Source of the DNA: Amphiura filiformis
Lineage: Eukaryota > Echinodermata > Ophiuroidea > Amphilepidida > Amphiuridae
Assembly (NCBI RefSeq): GCF_039555335.1
Contig: NC_092640.1
Location: 42,784,599 to 42,848,598 of the forward strand
Length of the DNA stretch: 64,000 nt
Direction of reading: 5' to 3'
Within the stretch, counting starts at the first letter, position 1; every line of letters starts with the position of its first letter. Shown piece after piece: positions 44,701 through 56,002 of this stretch. Below the pieces are notes generated by a model. That model worked only from the letters and a program-made list of their open reading frames with translations, did not search any database and had not been told where the DNA came from. A program made the translations under genes and the position numbers.

Positions 44701-47700
44701 ATAGCATATCTTCTCCTGTCATAGGGCCCTATTGTAGCACTTTTGTGGGAACGATTAATATCTTTCCCATTTTTCCTCTGATATGAACCCCTAGTGTTGC
44801 ACTTTAAAGGGCATAATTCACATACATTGTAACATTTTGGAAATATGCGGCTTTTATATACATACCTTGCAATTCATGGGTCTCGGCATGAAGTTCTCCA
44901 GAAATTACTTCACCAGTTTCCATAGGAACATCTACAATAAATATAAAAGAAAACTGTCAGCTACACTCTGCATCACCATTGTTGAATGTAAGATTATTAC
45001 TACACATTGGGGTCATGCACTCACTAATATGTGCAGATGACGTCAAACTCCCAATGTTATGATTCTTTTGCCTTTCTTGCCCCTGTGCCAGCATACATGT
45101 ATGCATGATTCTGTTCTTCCACACTCACATTTCTGTTCTATCAATTTCCTCCTAATAGAATTTGTTTTCTTAGGTTTTTTAAATCCAAAGCTAATTTAAT
45201 TCCGCTACATTCAATTTGCCTGAAACACAATATTATTATACTAATTTCCCTGTTCTCTAAGCCTCCTTTAAATAAATGTTGACATTTATATAGCGCCTTT
45301 CACATGTATCAAAGCGCTTTACATTTATTCCGCCGTCGTTAGAATATGTCAGCTGCCATACAATGCCCAAGGCATGCTCATACCTTTAGGCGGTGCTCAA
45401 TGGACAATATCCATAACAGCTCCCCATTTCACCCCTGGGTAGAGAGAGGCAAGTGAGGTAAAGTGCCTTGCCCAAGTGCACAACACGATGGCACCGCCAG
45501 GGCTCGAACTCGCAACCCTCCGATTGCGAGGTAGAGCCTGTACTGCTGCGCCACCGTGCCCAACCTTTTCATTATTTCATTCCAAATCAGTTAAATAAAC
45601 CTCACTACTCATGAACACATCTGTCCAGGCCTCAAACTTTGGAATTGGGACCAATTTTAGAAACCTTAACCAAAATTTTAAAAATAACCCCAAAATGACA
45701 ACTAGATGACCTCTGACCCCAAATTCATTGGTACCTGTGAGGAATCCTGGCATTGGAATCACTCCACAAAGATTTCCTCATTTCATGGCACCAGCGTTCG
45801 AAATAGGGCCGGTCATCCGGCCATTGGCCTGTAACTTTTTGGTCTGGCCGGTAACTTTTCTGACTGGCATCTAGTTGCCGGCCCGGCTGGCCGGGAACTT
45901 TTTAAGGTCAAGCCCGGCTGGCCTGTAACTTTTTGAGGCATATTTCGAACACTGGGCACAGGCATTTCCACCAACTTACCTTGCCCTCCTCCCGATCCTG
46001 TTGACATGGTCGCCATATCTGCATCTTCACCTGAAGAGGTAAAATAATTAATTTCACAGTTTTAGCATATACTGCATGCATCACATAGCTTAATTATATC
46101 CCTTAGTTCAATCTAACTGGGTTTAAAAGTTATAACTCCATATGCAGTCTGTGCTATTTTCAACTCATTAATTGGGCATAATAATATTGCAGAATCTAGT
46201 CTTTTCTCCCCACATAGGAGTAATAGTAAGGATAGGGGGAAGACTATATTGTGGAATTACACCATCCATTTTTAATGGTTAATTACTACAATTATTGTAA
46301 GCATGCACTCTAAAAAAACCAAGTGTGTGGCCGGCTGTGGACAAAGCGGTTCACATGTTGAGGGAACACTGTATGTCCCTTCAGCGTAATCAAAGTGTAG
46401 CACCAATGACACAGGAGGGGGGCAGTGCAGGAAAGATATTACAACCGGGTATGACTTGGCCCAGTGACACAAGGCCAAAGGTTTCTCCATTTGCCTTTTT
46501 TTAATAAGGCCCCAATTTTCATCTACCCCTGTACGCAGTTAGTTCTCGGCAACCTTGGTGATAATAGGGAGGTTTTAGGCTTACCTGATAACTCATGACC
46601 TGCATCTGTAGTAAAAAAATATAAAAGTTTCAATGATTACTTTCATGTAAGACACTTGAACGACTTTACTGTTATAATATTGCTGAAAGACAAAATGCGC
46701 AGTATATACAGTGGTAAACTGCATGACCGTAAATGACATTAAAGGGGTCAGTCTCAAAAGGGGTTCAGGCTTGATGCCCTCTGTTGTAAAAAATGATTTC
46801 ATCTTCTGGTCTTATGCATTGATCTGCTTGCTATAAAACATTGCAGTAAATTAATACAAACTTGATCAAAGTTTCTAAAACTATCGACATGTAATAATTT
46901 GATTTATTTATTGTGCAACATGCATGAGTGAAAGACATGCACCGCCACCTGATACATTAGTTTATATGATAATGATAATTACCATATTTATTATGTTGGC
47001 ATTTGGTCTGTATGCACAAAACAAGTTCACCAGGTCTTTAGACCTGGCCTATGTAGTTTATAGTATTACAGCCTTTTTGCATTTAATACCTTCTCTATTA
47101 TTGCAGATCCTGTTACATTAAATACATGAACAGCTTAATATATTATGTAAGTTGAACTTTTGGACTTTGCTATGAGTAAACTTGAGGAAAAGAAAAGATT
47201 AAAGGGATCCCTGCCTAAGTCTAACCTCTATAGTTAGACCAGGCCTAACTTTAGACCTGGTCTAAATTGTTTGTGTATACATACCTTGTTGTTTTTAAAC
47301 TGTTAAAATATAAAGAACCAAATTAACCCCCTGATCACTACCTGCCGATCTAAAATTGCCTCTGATTGGTCAATTACATGATATCTTCACTTTAATCACC
47401 AATCAGAATGGAGCTTTGCAAATAATTCACCCCAACTTTTTTGTGTGGTGAAATTATTCTAACAATGTTGCTGATTGGTCCAATTGATAATGAAAACTGT
47501 TTTGTCCAAACTGTAATATCATGATTATTTTTGGGATAATTTGTAGAATCAAATTTCTCTCTTACCTTGTTGAAGATGAGATGAAGCTAGAAAAGGTTTT
47601 GCTCCTGAGGATGAAAGTGGACTGACAGATGACATTTCTACATCTGCAACAGAAAGATGAGACAAATACTATAGAGGTTGTGCATAAACGGTTCCAAAAA

Positions 47701-50700
47701 AGTAAGCCCCCCAGACATTTTAGTATAATCCAAAAACGGCTTGATCAATTCTCTTGTTTTAAAGTTAGGAAGGTAGACTGATTAGTCATGCATCAAGTGC
47801 GTGGGTTTTTGTTGCTACTTTTTAGCATCTTCATTGCAAACTGCAGCCATTTATGAAATTTTAGGCCAAAAAAGTTGCATTTTTCTACATAGGCCTTTTA
47901 TGCTTCAATTTGTGTTTGACAATTATTTCCCTTTAAGTGAGTAATTTAATCAAAAAGAAGCATAATTTAATTTAACTAAATTTAAGCTTTTCCTGATTTA
48001 GGTGTCACACATTCAAAAACAGTTTTTATGGTTCAGTGAATAAATTAAAATGAATGCTGCTGCAGCTTATTAATGTCTTTCAAAAAATGAATAGGCCTTC
48101 CTTCATGTGAGATGGCTTTCAAGCATCGTTCTTCTCTGCTGTTGGTCAAGCTGGTTTCCCGCATGCTGCAGGATTTGCTGCAAAGTTCTTTAAGGTGGTG
48201 TTGTCCCTCACTTGTCCGCTTGTAACAAGTTAAGTCTTAATAACGGCCACCCATATAAATGTTTTTTTGACCATTCAAAGAATGACCACAATGAAACAAG
48301 TGTATAGGGATCCAGCATAAAAGATCTAAATCTGTTGATCCATTGGTTAAATTAATCAATGAACACAAGATTTATCATTGAAGTTAGTTGTTCCTTCCTA
48401 ATAAATTTAATTAGAATGAAATGCTTGTTAAATTTACGCATTTTAATGCATAAAAAAAGCCAATTTAGAAAAGTGCAACCTTTATTGATGAATACAATTT
48501 CATGAAGGGCTATATGATTACTCACTGAACCATAAACATGTTTGAAATGTAACTAGAAATGTCACAGTTTGCGTCGAATGGGATGCCTCCACCCTGATGA
48601 CCCCAAAATGACCTTGCAATGACCCCTTGGTGACCCTCAAATGATCTTCCAAAAATTTGGCTCTAAATGTTGAGTGTACCCATCAAGTTTCATGCCCATA
48701 TGACAAATTTTATTAATTTGACCTCAGATGACCCCTTGGTGACCCCGAAATGACCTTCCAAAAATTTGGCTCTAAATGTTGTCTGTACCCACCAAGTTTC
48801 AAGCCCATACGACCAATTTTATTAATTTGACCTCAGATGACCCCTTGGTGACCCCGGATGACCCCATCATGACCTTCCAGAAATTTGGTTCTAAATGTTG
48901 ACTGTACCCACCAAGTTTCAAGCCCATATGACAATTTTTAGTAATTTGACCTCAGATGACCCCTTGGTGACCCCGGATGACCCCAAAATGACCTTCCAAA
49001 AATTTGGCTCTAAATGTTGACTATACCCACCAAGTTTCATGCCCATAGGATTTGAACTGTCCATATGAGACCAAATTTACAAGTTGACCTCAAATGACCT
49101 TTGACCTCAGTATATGACCTTGAACCCCACCCAAAAAAAAGTATCCAGGGTTTCTGACCATGACCAACCTATCCTGAAAATCTGAAGTCAATCCTCCCAT
49201 CCATGCCCGAGATACAGCATCCGGACGGACGGAAGCACGGAAGGACGGAAGCTCGGAAGCTCGGACATTGCAAAAACAGTATGCCTCGCGGTGGAGGCAT
49301 AAAAATTAATTCATGAACATCTTAACTTAAGTTATTTTAATAAAAAACAAAAAAAAATATATAGAAACGTTCCTTTTTTATTAATTTTCTTCAAATGAAA
49401 GATGTATGAAACCAAAGGTCATGCATAAAAAGCCTATGTAGAAAAGTGCAACTTTTATTTGGCCGAAAATTTTATAAATGGCTGTATTTCTCAGTGAAGA
49501 TGATAAAAGATAACAACAAAACCCCGTTCACTTGATGCATTACTAATCAGCCTATGTTCCAAACTTTAAAACAAGAGAATTGAGCAAGCGGCCGTTTTTG
49601 GATTATACCAAAAATTCTTAGGGGGGACTTATTTTTTTGGAACCGTTTATGATGTATCATACCGTAAATATGGCGGACTACTCAAATGCATTCAACAAAA
49701 GCATGATTGCAATCTACCGTGACAGTTCGTCTCACATACATAACAAATGCACTACAATCAAATAGGTTGATGACAACATTTGATTGAATGGACTGCACTG
49801 CGCCATGATTACGGTGAAGGACACCGGTTCAATTCCTTTGTTTGGAGTCAATCAATAATTTCACGCACAACCTCTATATTTTAAAAAGTACTATTTGTAA
49901 ACTTATGATATCATATTTTTTTTAAAAGAGTAATTACAATAAATAAAATAAATAATGGAAATAATAAACACAATTCAACTGAAGCTTTTGATAGCAATTT
50001 ATGTCCACAAATATATGGTTGAATTCAGAAACCAGGGATGCAAGTGGCCCGACGTGATTTTGCAGGAAAAGCCTGAAAAGCGCATAAATTAAGGCTATAA
50101 AGCCACAAAACGGGCTGAAAATAAATAAAAGTGCATAAATTTGGAGTAACAAAAAGCAGGAATTCCTGCAAAAGCAGGAAAACTTGCATCCCTGAGAAAC
50201 TCTTCCACTCAAATTATAGGTTTTGTTTTGGGCTGTTTTTCTTGGCATTTGTCTCTGCAGAACAGCAGGAACATGCTGTGGAAAAGTATTTGTCTCTGTG
50301 GAAAAGTATTTATCTGTGGAAAACATTGCAGAACATTTTACCACCTGTGAAAAATTTGCCGCTGCATCTGTTGCGTCGAGAAAATACCTGTGCGACATTG
50401 ACCTCAGCCTAAAATCAAACCAAATCATAATCTGGGGCCATGCAGCAAAATTAGTGTGATATCCTAGCTTGTTGTTGTTATAGGACTGCTGATCAGCAAA
50501 ATCTTAATTCTGTCCAAATCGAAGTTACAACTTTTAGTGACCATCCACCATGAATGGGCCAAAACGAATAGAAAAAAAATATTTTGAGAAAATGACACTC
50601 CAATGTGTTAGAAAGTGAATACTATCTAGTCCACTTCTGGTGGACTCACGATAACTTGTCAATTACGTTCTTGTTATATACAATGTTGAATGTTCCTACC

Positions 50701-52452
50701 TGATGTAGCACCATGGGCTACTGTCTGTTCAGAGTCACACACTGTTTCATACCTTCTTGATCCTCCTATGTCTGGTTCGACAACCTCTTTCACTTTACAC
50801 TGATCTACAAGGAGAAAACATCATTTGGTACATTAGAAAAGAAATTATAATGACAACATCAACTAGGTATAGTATATTATAGTCTGTATATCTACCTCGA
50901 TCACCGGCACTAGCTTTGAAGTTCAGCATGTGCTGCCTTGGCTTAGCGTTGTTTCTTGCGTGTATATATATGCAGCATGTTGATCGCGCACGTAAAAGTA
51001 TGTATACGCACCAAGTAATGCTGAGCTAACACAGAACATGCTGAACTTGACTCAAGGTAGATACATTGTATACATACTATATAGTTGGCTTGAATGTGAA
51101 TATTATTTAAATCTGGAAATGCTAAAATAATTTTAACATTTTGATAGTTACAAACCAAGAATCGATGTCCATATACTTATTACAGTGTCATCATAAGCAA
51201 GAGATGTGAGAGAAAGATTGTGGGAAAACAGATAGCAGTGCACAACATAACATATGAAGCACTATAAATTTTCATAGACCAATATATTTGTTAGAAATAT
51301 AATCTATACTTTAGTGTAAATTATACATAAGTGACAAAAAAAGAAACCCTGTTCTACAGGCCTGACCAAATTAAAAAATGACTAAATTTGTGGTATGCAT
51401 GTACAATCAGCCGGGGTTTTTTTGGCCATAAGTGGCCGGATCAAGTTTAAGAGAAATTGCTGGTCAATTCAGCAATTGCAACTTATTTACAGATTTTGGT
51501 GATTTTTAGATTCATTTGCTTAAAAAAAAAGACGACAACAAACCAACCCTACTTGAAAGGTCCGTCTACTCCTAGAACACAGTTGTGTTGTTTTTCATCA
51601 CCTAATATAATAAAGCAAAAAAAAAAACTTACACGGCAAAAGACGCAGACAAACCTCGCTGATATCAGGTCTTTCATTTCTATCCGCATCCCAGCAACTT
51701 GTCATAAGAGATCGTAACACATCTGGACAATCTAAAGGTACTATTGGTCTTTCTCCTTCACCCACTGCCTTCATAACTTGATAATTACCCTTATGTTCCG
51801 CATATGGTATACCCATAGTAACTATTTCCCACGCTACGATACCGAATGAAAAAATATCAGATTTGGGTGATCTTTGCTGATGTTGTGCTACTTCTGGGGC
51901 CATCCAGTTACAAGTGCCCTTTCCTTGTGTCTTTTGGGTTGTTTCCAGATGAGTTGCTAACCCTAAATCTCCTAACTTTAGGGTGTAATCATCCATGATC
52001 AAAAAATTTAACGATTTCACATCGCGGTGACTCAGCTTTAAAGTTTTGAAGTACTGGAGAGCGCAAGCCGCTTCATAGATCCACTTCCACACACATTCTT
52101 TGGTTAGTCTTTGGTTGTTTTTTCTACAATCGTCCAAGAAGTTCCGCAAGTCTCCTCTCTCAGCATACTCCATAATGATAAACACATCATGCTCATTTTG
52201 TTTCCAAACTCCATAGAATTTGATAATGTGTTTGTGCTCCGTCTTTTGCATGATTTTGATTTCCGAATCATCTATTGATCGAGATGGGACTTTCTTTGCA
52301 GCAACTGGAATCTTCTGCCCAAGCTGGCCTGTATAGGTTGCACGCCACACTTGTGACTGACCTCCTTTACCAATGACATTGTGGAGTTCAATGGATGATG
52401 CTGGTAGAATGTGAGATAATTGTCTGTCAAGTCTTGGGGCTGATGCCATCAT
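41129..52452 (-). CDS. Predicted TKL kinase - caspase fusion protein (656 aa, 8 exons)
   Basis: Joined exons: 52452-51633, 50804-50700, 47643-47566, 46605-46585, 46030-45980, 44931-44866, 42972-42766, 41751-41129. All introns are GT/AG and every internal junction is phase 1. Residues about 20-270 are a complete protein kinase domain; 274-380 are a Ser/Gly/Glu-rich linker; 405-656 are a caspase p20/p10 most like caspase-8. Kinase landmarks: G-loop 27-35, Lys53, Glu64, HRD 142-144, DLG 162-164, APE 185-187. Caspase landmarks: Arg442, His499, Cys542, Arg583. There is no DED, CARD or death domain. An in-frame stop upstream of ATG 52452 supports that start. In vertebrates RIP kinases and caspase-8 interact as separate proteins; a fusion would couple both activities. 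Alternative: two genes, the kinase ending by read-through into intron 1 (stop at about 51598). Confidence 0.72.
41752..42765. other. Intron 7 of the kinase-caspase gene
   Basis: Contains a foldback repeat (41998-42130) and an adjoining inverted-repeat element (42129-42437), with cgcgcgt-rich sequence between. No gene seen. Confidence 0.55.
41998..42437. mobile_element. Foldback plus inverted-repeat element
   Basis: Ttagttattaggtgaagcgg and agcggaggtat pair with ataccatacctccgctgaac and taataactaa within 130 bp. A second pair, ttatcataccactaag (about 42132) and cttagtggtatgataa (about 42427), encloses sequence with repeated ctcactgactagata. Confidence 0.65.
42766..42972 (-). CDS. Kinase-caspase exon 7: caspase p20 start
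   Basis: Acceptor ttcatatcag and donor gtgagc, phase 1-1. It encodes a Ser/Thr-rich lead then YQVRHYHMRNKPHGICVII, NNVDFGKARR and DRHGSDRDA, matching caspase-8 YKMKSKPRGYCLIINN and the RxGTxxDA strand. Arg442 in DRHG is the usual S1-pocket arginine. It joins exon 8 in phase to give RDAENLKQLFEGL. Confidence 0.9.
43538..43717. mobile_element. Hairpin MITE
   Basis: Gagaataaaagataggattt at the left pairs with aaattctatcttttattctc at the right. The arms run about 85 bp with cataatggatgggctggcca in both orientations. Confidence 0.85.
43773..44449. mobile_element. Inverted-repeat element, host of a nested hAT MITE
   Basis: Ctggtttcatactttctgcc at the left and (aaagtatgaaaccag) at the right are inverted. 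It is interrupted by the element at 43914-44279. Confidence 0.7.
43914..44279. mobile_element. Nested hAT MITE, CTCATACA target duplication
   Basis: Inverted ends CAGCCCTCGAATTAA, with perfect 8-bp flanks CTCATACA at 43906-43913 and 44280-44287. The interior repeats gggcacggcaa-like motifs. It inserted into the older element around it. Confidence 0.9.
44866..44931 (-). CDS. Kinase-caspase exon 6 (linker)
   Basis: Phase 1-1, 66 bases, acceptor ttattgtag and donor gtatgt. It encodes DVPMETGEVISGELHAETH plus ELQ. Acidic and probably disordered; no domain. Confidence 0.7.
45264..45563 (-). mobile_element. tRNA-derived SINE
   Basis: On the minus strand the head reads gcacggtggcgcagcagtac with a B box gcgagttcgagccc (45523-45510). 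The body runs down to about 45264, through gcgctttgatacatgtgaaa. It lies in intron 5 of the kinase-caspase gene. Confidence 0.65.
45792..45954. mobile_element. Small inverted-repeat MITE
   Basis: Ends cagcgttcgaaata and (reversed) cagtgttcgaaata, with repeated ggccggtaacttttt inside. It ends 26 bases before linker exon 5. Confidence 0.6.
45980..46030 (-). CDS. Kinase-caspase exon 5 (linker)
   Basis: Phase 1-1, 51 bases, acceptor acctcttcag and donor gtaagt. It encodes EDADMATMSTGSGGGQ: acidic then Gly/Ser-rich, a flexible linker. Confidence 0.65.
46585..46605 (-). CDS. Kinase-caspase exon 4 (21-nt microexon)
   Basis: Phase 1-1, acceptor tttttactacag and donor gtaagc. It encodes DAGHELS. Its small size and symmetry suggest a skippable cassette. 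Confidence 0.55.
46606..47565. other. Intron 3 of the kinase-caspase gene
   Basis: Repeated agacctggtctaa-like motifs at about 47030-47265. No gene or bounded element. Confidence 0.45.
47566..47643 (-). CDS. Kinase-caspase exon 3 (linker)
   Basis: Phase 1-1, 78 bases, acceptor tctgttgcag and donor gtaaga. It encodes DVEMSSVSPLSSSGAKPFL then ASSHLQQ. Ser-rich and probably disordered. Confidence 0.68.
47671..49877. mobile_element. Large inverted-repeat element with nested insertion
   Basis: Outermost tatagaggttgtgc (47670-47683) and gcacaacctctata (49863-49876) are inverted. The arms continue as ataaacggttccaaaaaa and ttttttggaaccgttt, then acaagagaattgag and tcaattctcttgt. It encloses a tandem-repeat element (about 48570-49305). 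It lies in intron 2 of the kinase-caspase gene. Confidence 0.7.
48570..49305. repeat. Element with about 115-bp tandem repeats (first copy)
   Basis: Four or so copies of a unit with gacctcagatgacccc, ttggtgacccc, aatgaccttccaaaaatttg and acccaccaagtttca. Inverted edges gatgcctccacc and ggtggaggcat. Same family as 54540-55490. Confidence 0.8.
50033..50194. mobile_element. Small hAT-like MITE
   Basis: Ends cagggatgcaagt and acttgcatccctg, with agaaac flanking both sides. It accounts for part of the 164-codon minus-strand open frame here, which I do not accept as a gene. Confidence 0.65.
50700..50804 (-). CDS. Kinase-caspase exon 2 (linker)
   Basis: Phase 1-1, 105 bases, acceptor tctccttgtag and donor gtagga. 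It encodes QCKVKEVVEPDIGGSRRYE, then TVCDSEQTVAHGATS. With the kinase exon the split codon is TAT (Tyr); with any exon ending in G it would be GAT (Asp), as at the other exons starting AT. Confidence 0.7.
50805..51632. other. Intron 1 of the kinase-caspase gene
   Basis: AT-rich intron. Contains an inverted cluster cagcatgtgctgccttggct/acacagaacatgctgaact around 50925-51050. No gene seen. Read-through from the kinase exon would stop at about 51598. Confidence 0.45.
51633..52452 (-). CDS. Kinase-caspase exon 1: complete TKL-like kinase domain
   Basis: A single 820-base exon, start ATG ATG at 52452, ends in phase 1 at gtaagt. It encodes a full Ser/Thr-type kinase fold: IGKGGQSQVW glycine loop, VAAKK lysine, SEIKIM helix-C Glu, hinge MEYAERGDL, LSHRDVKSLNFLI catalytic loop, GDLGLA, WMAPEV, SDIFSFGIVAWEI and RPDISEVCLRLLP. 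The HRDxKSxN loop and WMAPEV place it near the MLK/ZAK and RIP kinases of the TKL group. The metal-binding motif is DLG instead of DFG, which many kinases tolerate. The lack of introns across the domain hints at origin from a processed copy (inference). Confidence 0.92.
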
Positions 52453-54539
52453 GCAGTCTCACAAACAACTTGTGTCTTACATTGTTGTCAAACAACCAAT
52501 TGTTTCGCTGTCATGTCCTCGCTGCTTCTTCTTCTTTAAATTACGGCTCAACACTCCAGGTGGATAAAGGCAAGTCGGAAATTGTGTGTGCGCTTGTGCT
52601 TTGATGCTTTTTTTACTGGAAGTGGTTCTGTAGTTGATGCTTAAATGCTTGGGGATCTACTATGCTGAATCTGTCAGAGTTTGGGTATAAAAGAGTACTT
52701 GAAAAAGTCTTTTGATGAGTGTAGCTCTATGAAGGATTTGGTGTGTGATCTCCTGGTGGAGTGCTTGACCGGGTGCAGCAGCGTTCGAACTGGTATGGAT
52801 AAGTAATCCTCATAGGCCTTTTGGTAGACAGTCAGGTGAGCAATTTTTCTCCTCTCGTCAAGTGTTCTCCTTAGGTTGGTAAGCATGGATGGAACTTGAC
52901 AGCAGACTGACTTGTATAAATAACCAACTTGTCAGCTACCAGGAAATGGTTAGCTCTTTCAGCTACTTACACCCGATTCATAATACATGTATGATATGTG
53001 CCAGCTATGATACAAAAACATAATATGTCGTAGTCCATGCAGATTTCAGGAAACATACATGTATAATAACTTCCTGATAATACCAATTCTGCCCTGGGAA
53101 TCTGCCCAGCAACAGACAAAATCTACCAACTTCTTTGTACAAAAGTCACAGGTTATACAAAAATACCAAGATATATATTGTAACAAAGAAATAAATCATT
53201 CAGGTTAACCAAACTGATATTCCTTATTACAATTTGAGGGTACCATATAAATTTCTGGAATTGGTCCAATCTCTGCAAAGCTATTGCATTATAGTTTATT
53301 TTTAGCAATGAGTGTTTCTATTATTAAAAATCAAGTTTTAAATTAAAAAGACATATATATTTGTGTGCTTTTGTAAACTTTGATTTTCTATCCCTTGCAT
53401 AGTTAAACCCTAATAATAATCTTCAGTTCTATTCAAATATTCATTCATTCAATTACAAATAGATAATTCAGATACATGGTATTCTAGATGCCATGCCATT
53501 GACCTTGTAATATTTTTATCCCGATTAAGTTGTAAATTCACCGATGTGTGACCTTTGCACATGTTGCACCTGACTTACATGTACACATATATTACTATAC
53601 AATGTACATGTACAATATTATTGTTGTTCAACCAACACATATATTGCTAATTGTTTACTCAAGGTCGTCTGAACAATTTATCTTACTTGAAATATGAAAA
53701 ACATTATACAGATAATAACAATAATATCCAAAGTTCAGTTTTTATACTGCGTAAACAAAAAACACATTTATCAAATTAAAATAAATGAAAATATAAACAA
53801 CATTTCTGACACAGGAATGAGATGGAGGTTCAATCAAAAAAGAGGAAAAGCACCAAACAGAAGGAAAATTAATGAATATCCTATACTTTTGTACAGAAAA
53901 GAAAGAAGGAATTCCCCTAATCCAAGGAAGAATCTCATCCCTGTGATATAAAAAGTTTGCAGATGAATTTAGACAATCATTTTCTCAACTTAATTTATAA
54001 CATATATTATTTGGGTTTTTTGGTGTGTTCTTTTTCAGTCAAATTTGAGATTTCTTCTGTGCATAATATAATATCATAATAATATCCAATTTGAGCAATA
54101 TATTCAGTGTAAGGAACCGAGATTCACATTTAAGCCTAAAGTTTGTTCTGTTTATATAAGGCAGAAAAAATAAGACTCGTAACACTGTGTATAAAAGGAG
54201 GATTTCGTGATCCTAGCATCCTCTTTTTATGACATTTTTCAGTAGATATCCACGAAAAAGCTTATTTCCGAAATTTCAGTTGATTCCGATTTTGCGAGTT
54301 ATGCATGATTATGTGCATTACACTGCTCCAGACAATGTGTTGTAATTTCGCTCTGGTGCACCAGAACGAAATTCAAATTTGCGATATTTTTGCTAAACGA
54401 ATTAATCTGCAAGAAATATTTGGTACATAAACATTATGTAGCCAGAGGTATCCAGTGGTGTAAAATCTCAACTTTTTTTGGGAAAAGTGGGGGATGAGGC
54501 TGTGGATCACGAAATGCCCCTTTAATTGATATACAAGGC
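52453..54539. other. 5' flank of the kinase exon
   Basis: Presumed promoter and 5' UTR of the kinase-caspase gene, with a TC-rich ctgcttcttcttcttt tract at about 52520. AT-rich and without a recognised gene; the open frame at 53694-53951 is AT-rich noise. Confidence 0.45.
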
Positions 54540-55490
54540 GGTTCTCGAACCACGAGTCTCGCCTGCTTTCGCAACCGCCTGCTTTTGTGATTACTTTTGG
54601 TAGAGGTAAATGAATTTGGCGGTTATCGGCTAGGCACGATTATGTGGCTGATGGTGACTGTGCCCACCAAGTTTCATGCCCATGCAACAGTTTTTACTAA
54701 TTTGACCCCTGGTGACCCTGAAATGACCTTCCAAAACTTTGGCTCTAAATGTTGACTGTATCCACTAAGTTTCATACCCACACGACAGTTTTTACTAATT
54801 TGACCTCAGATGACCCCTGGTGGCCTCGAAATGATCTTCCACAAATTTGGCTTTAAATGTTGACTGTACCCACCAAGTTTCATGTCCATCGACAGTTTTT
54901 ACTAATTTGACCTCAGATGACCCCTGGCGACCTCGAAATGACCTTCCAAAAATTTGGCTTTAAATGTTGACTGTACCCACCAAGTTTCATGCACATCCGA
55001 TAGTTTTTACTAATTTGACCTCAGATGACCCCTGGTGACCCCGAAATGACCTTCCAAAAATTTGGCTTTAAATGTTGACTGTACCCACCAAGTTTCATGC
55101 CCATCCGACAGTTTTTACTAATTTGACCTCAGATGACCCCTGGTGACCTTGAAATGACCTTCAAAAAATTTGGCTTGAAATGTTGACTGTACCTACCACG
55201 TTTCATGCCCATACGACAGTTTTTACTAATTTGACCTCAGATGACCTCTAGAGGTCCTCAGTGACCTTGATCCACTAACCAATACAAACCGGTTTTGTCT
55301 CGGGTCAAGATGCACCCACCCACCAAGTTTGAGAAACGTGCGACTCCTAGTCTCCGAGAAAATAGGCGAAAACCAAAACTTTAATCAAATTTGTCACACA
55401 CACACACACACACGCACCCCCCCACACACGCACACACATACATACGGAAAAGTGATTATATAGTCTCCTGCCTTATCAGGCGAGACAAAA
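54540..55490. repeat. Element with about 115-bp tandem repeats (second copy)
   Basis: Six or so copies of gttgactgtacccaccaag...ttttactaatttgacctcag...accttccaaaaatttggct. Edges gagtctcgcctgc (about 54556) and tcaggcgagac (about 55477) are inverted. It ends with a CA-rich tract (55390-55440). Confidence 0.8.
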
Positions 55491-55494
55491 ATGG

Positions 55495-55640
55495 CATGCA
55501 TGCGGTTGGTCGTAATGCTAACGCTAGTTGTGTGTTGCGTAATGTGTGACCTGCGCACGCTTATGTGAATTTATGCGAGCGTGAGTTGGGACTTTATTGA
55601 CAAGCGCAGTAACAAAAGCCAAATAATTTCTGCCTAATCA
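55495..55640. repeat. Dispersed repeat, inverted copy of 3720-3860
   Basis: Gcgagcgtgagttgggactt, tattga.aagcgcagtaacaa and caaataatttc occur here and, reversed, in NBR1 intron 11. Confidence 0.7.
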
Positions 55641-56002
55641 AAGCCTAACAATAGCGGGAGGTACTTCATTTTGAAATGGGTAGGAATGCATGCATGTAGT
55701 TGGGATTCAACTCAATTTTATTATTTGGGGGCAAACTTTTTGCTATAGTTTGTCAGCCAAATATTTGGGATGCCATCTATGGTGGGTCTGGAAGTATCAG
55801 TAATCCAAACATGTCCGGGCAGATAATTTTGTAACTGGGTTTAGAATTACTGGCCTGACTGGCAAGTTAGTGTACAGCATTATTTTATGCAGCTCAAAAC
55901 AAATTAATTTATAATAAATTCATATATTATTACCGGTATATGAAGGAACACATAAAGTTGCAACTTGATAAATTTGCTCACACATTAAAAAAAAATGCTC
56001 AC

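Larger units (their letters stand above)
42973..44865. other. Intron 6 of the kinase-caspase gene
   Basis: Holds a perfect-arm hairpin MITE (43538-43717) and a nested pair of elements (43773-44449 with 43914-44279 inside). No further exon with a caspase or kinase match was found. Confidence 0.55.

Noticed and set aside
49934..50428. 164-codon minus-strand open frame in the kinase-caspase gene
   Set aside because: It runs through a MITE (50033-50194), has no recognisable domain, and no splice sites join it in phase 1 with exons 2 and 3.
41129..52452. A functional link between NBR1 and the kinase-caspase gene from proximity
   Set aside because: They are 10 kb apart across a minisatellite in an animal genome; neighbourhood alone says little.
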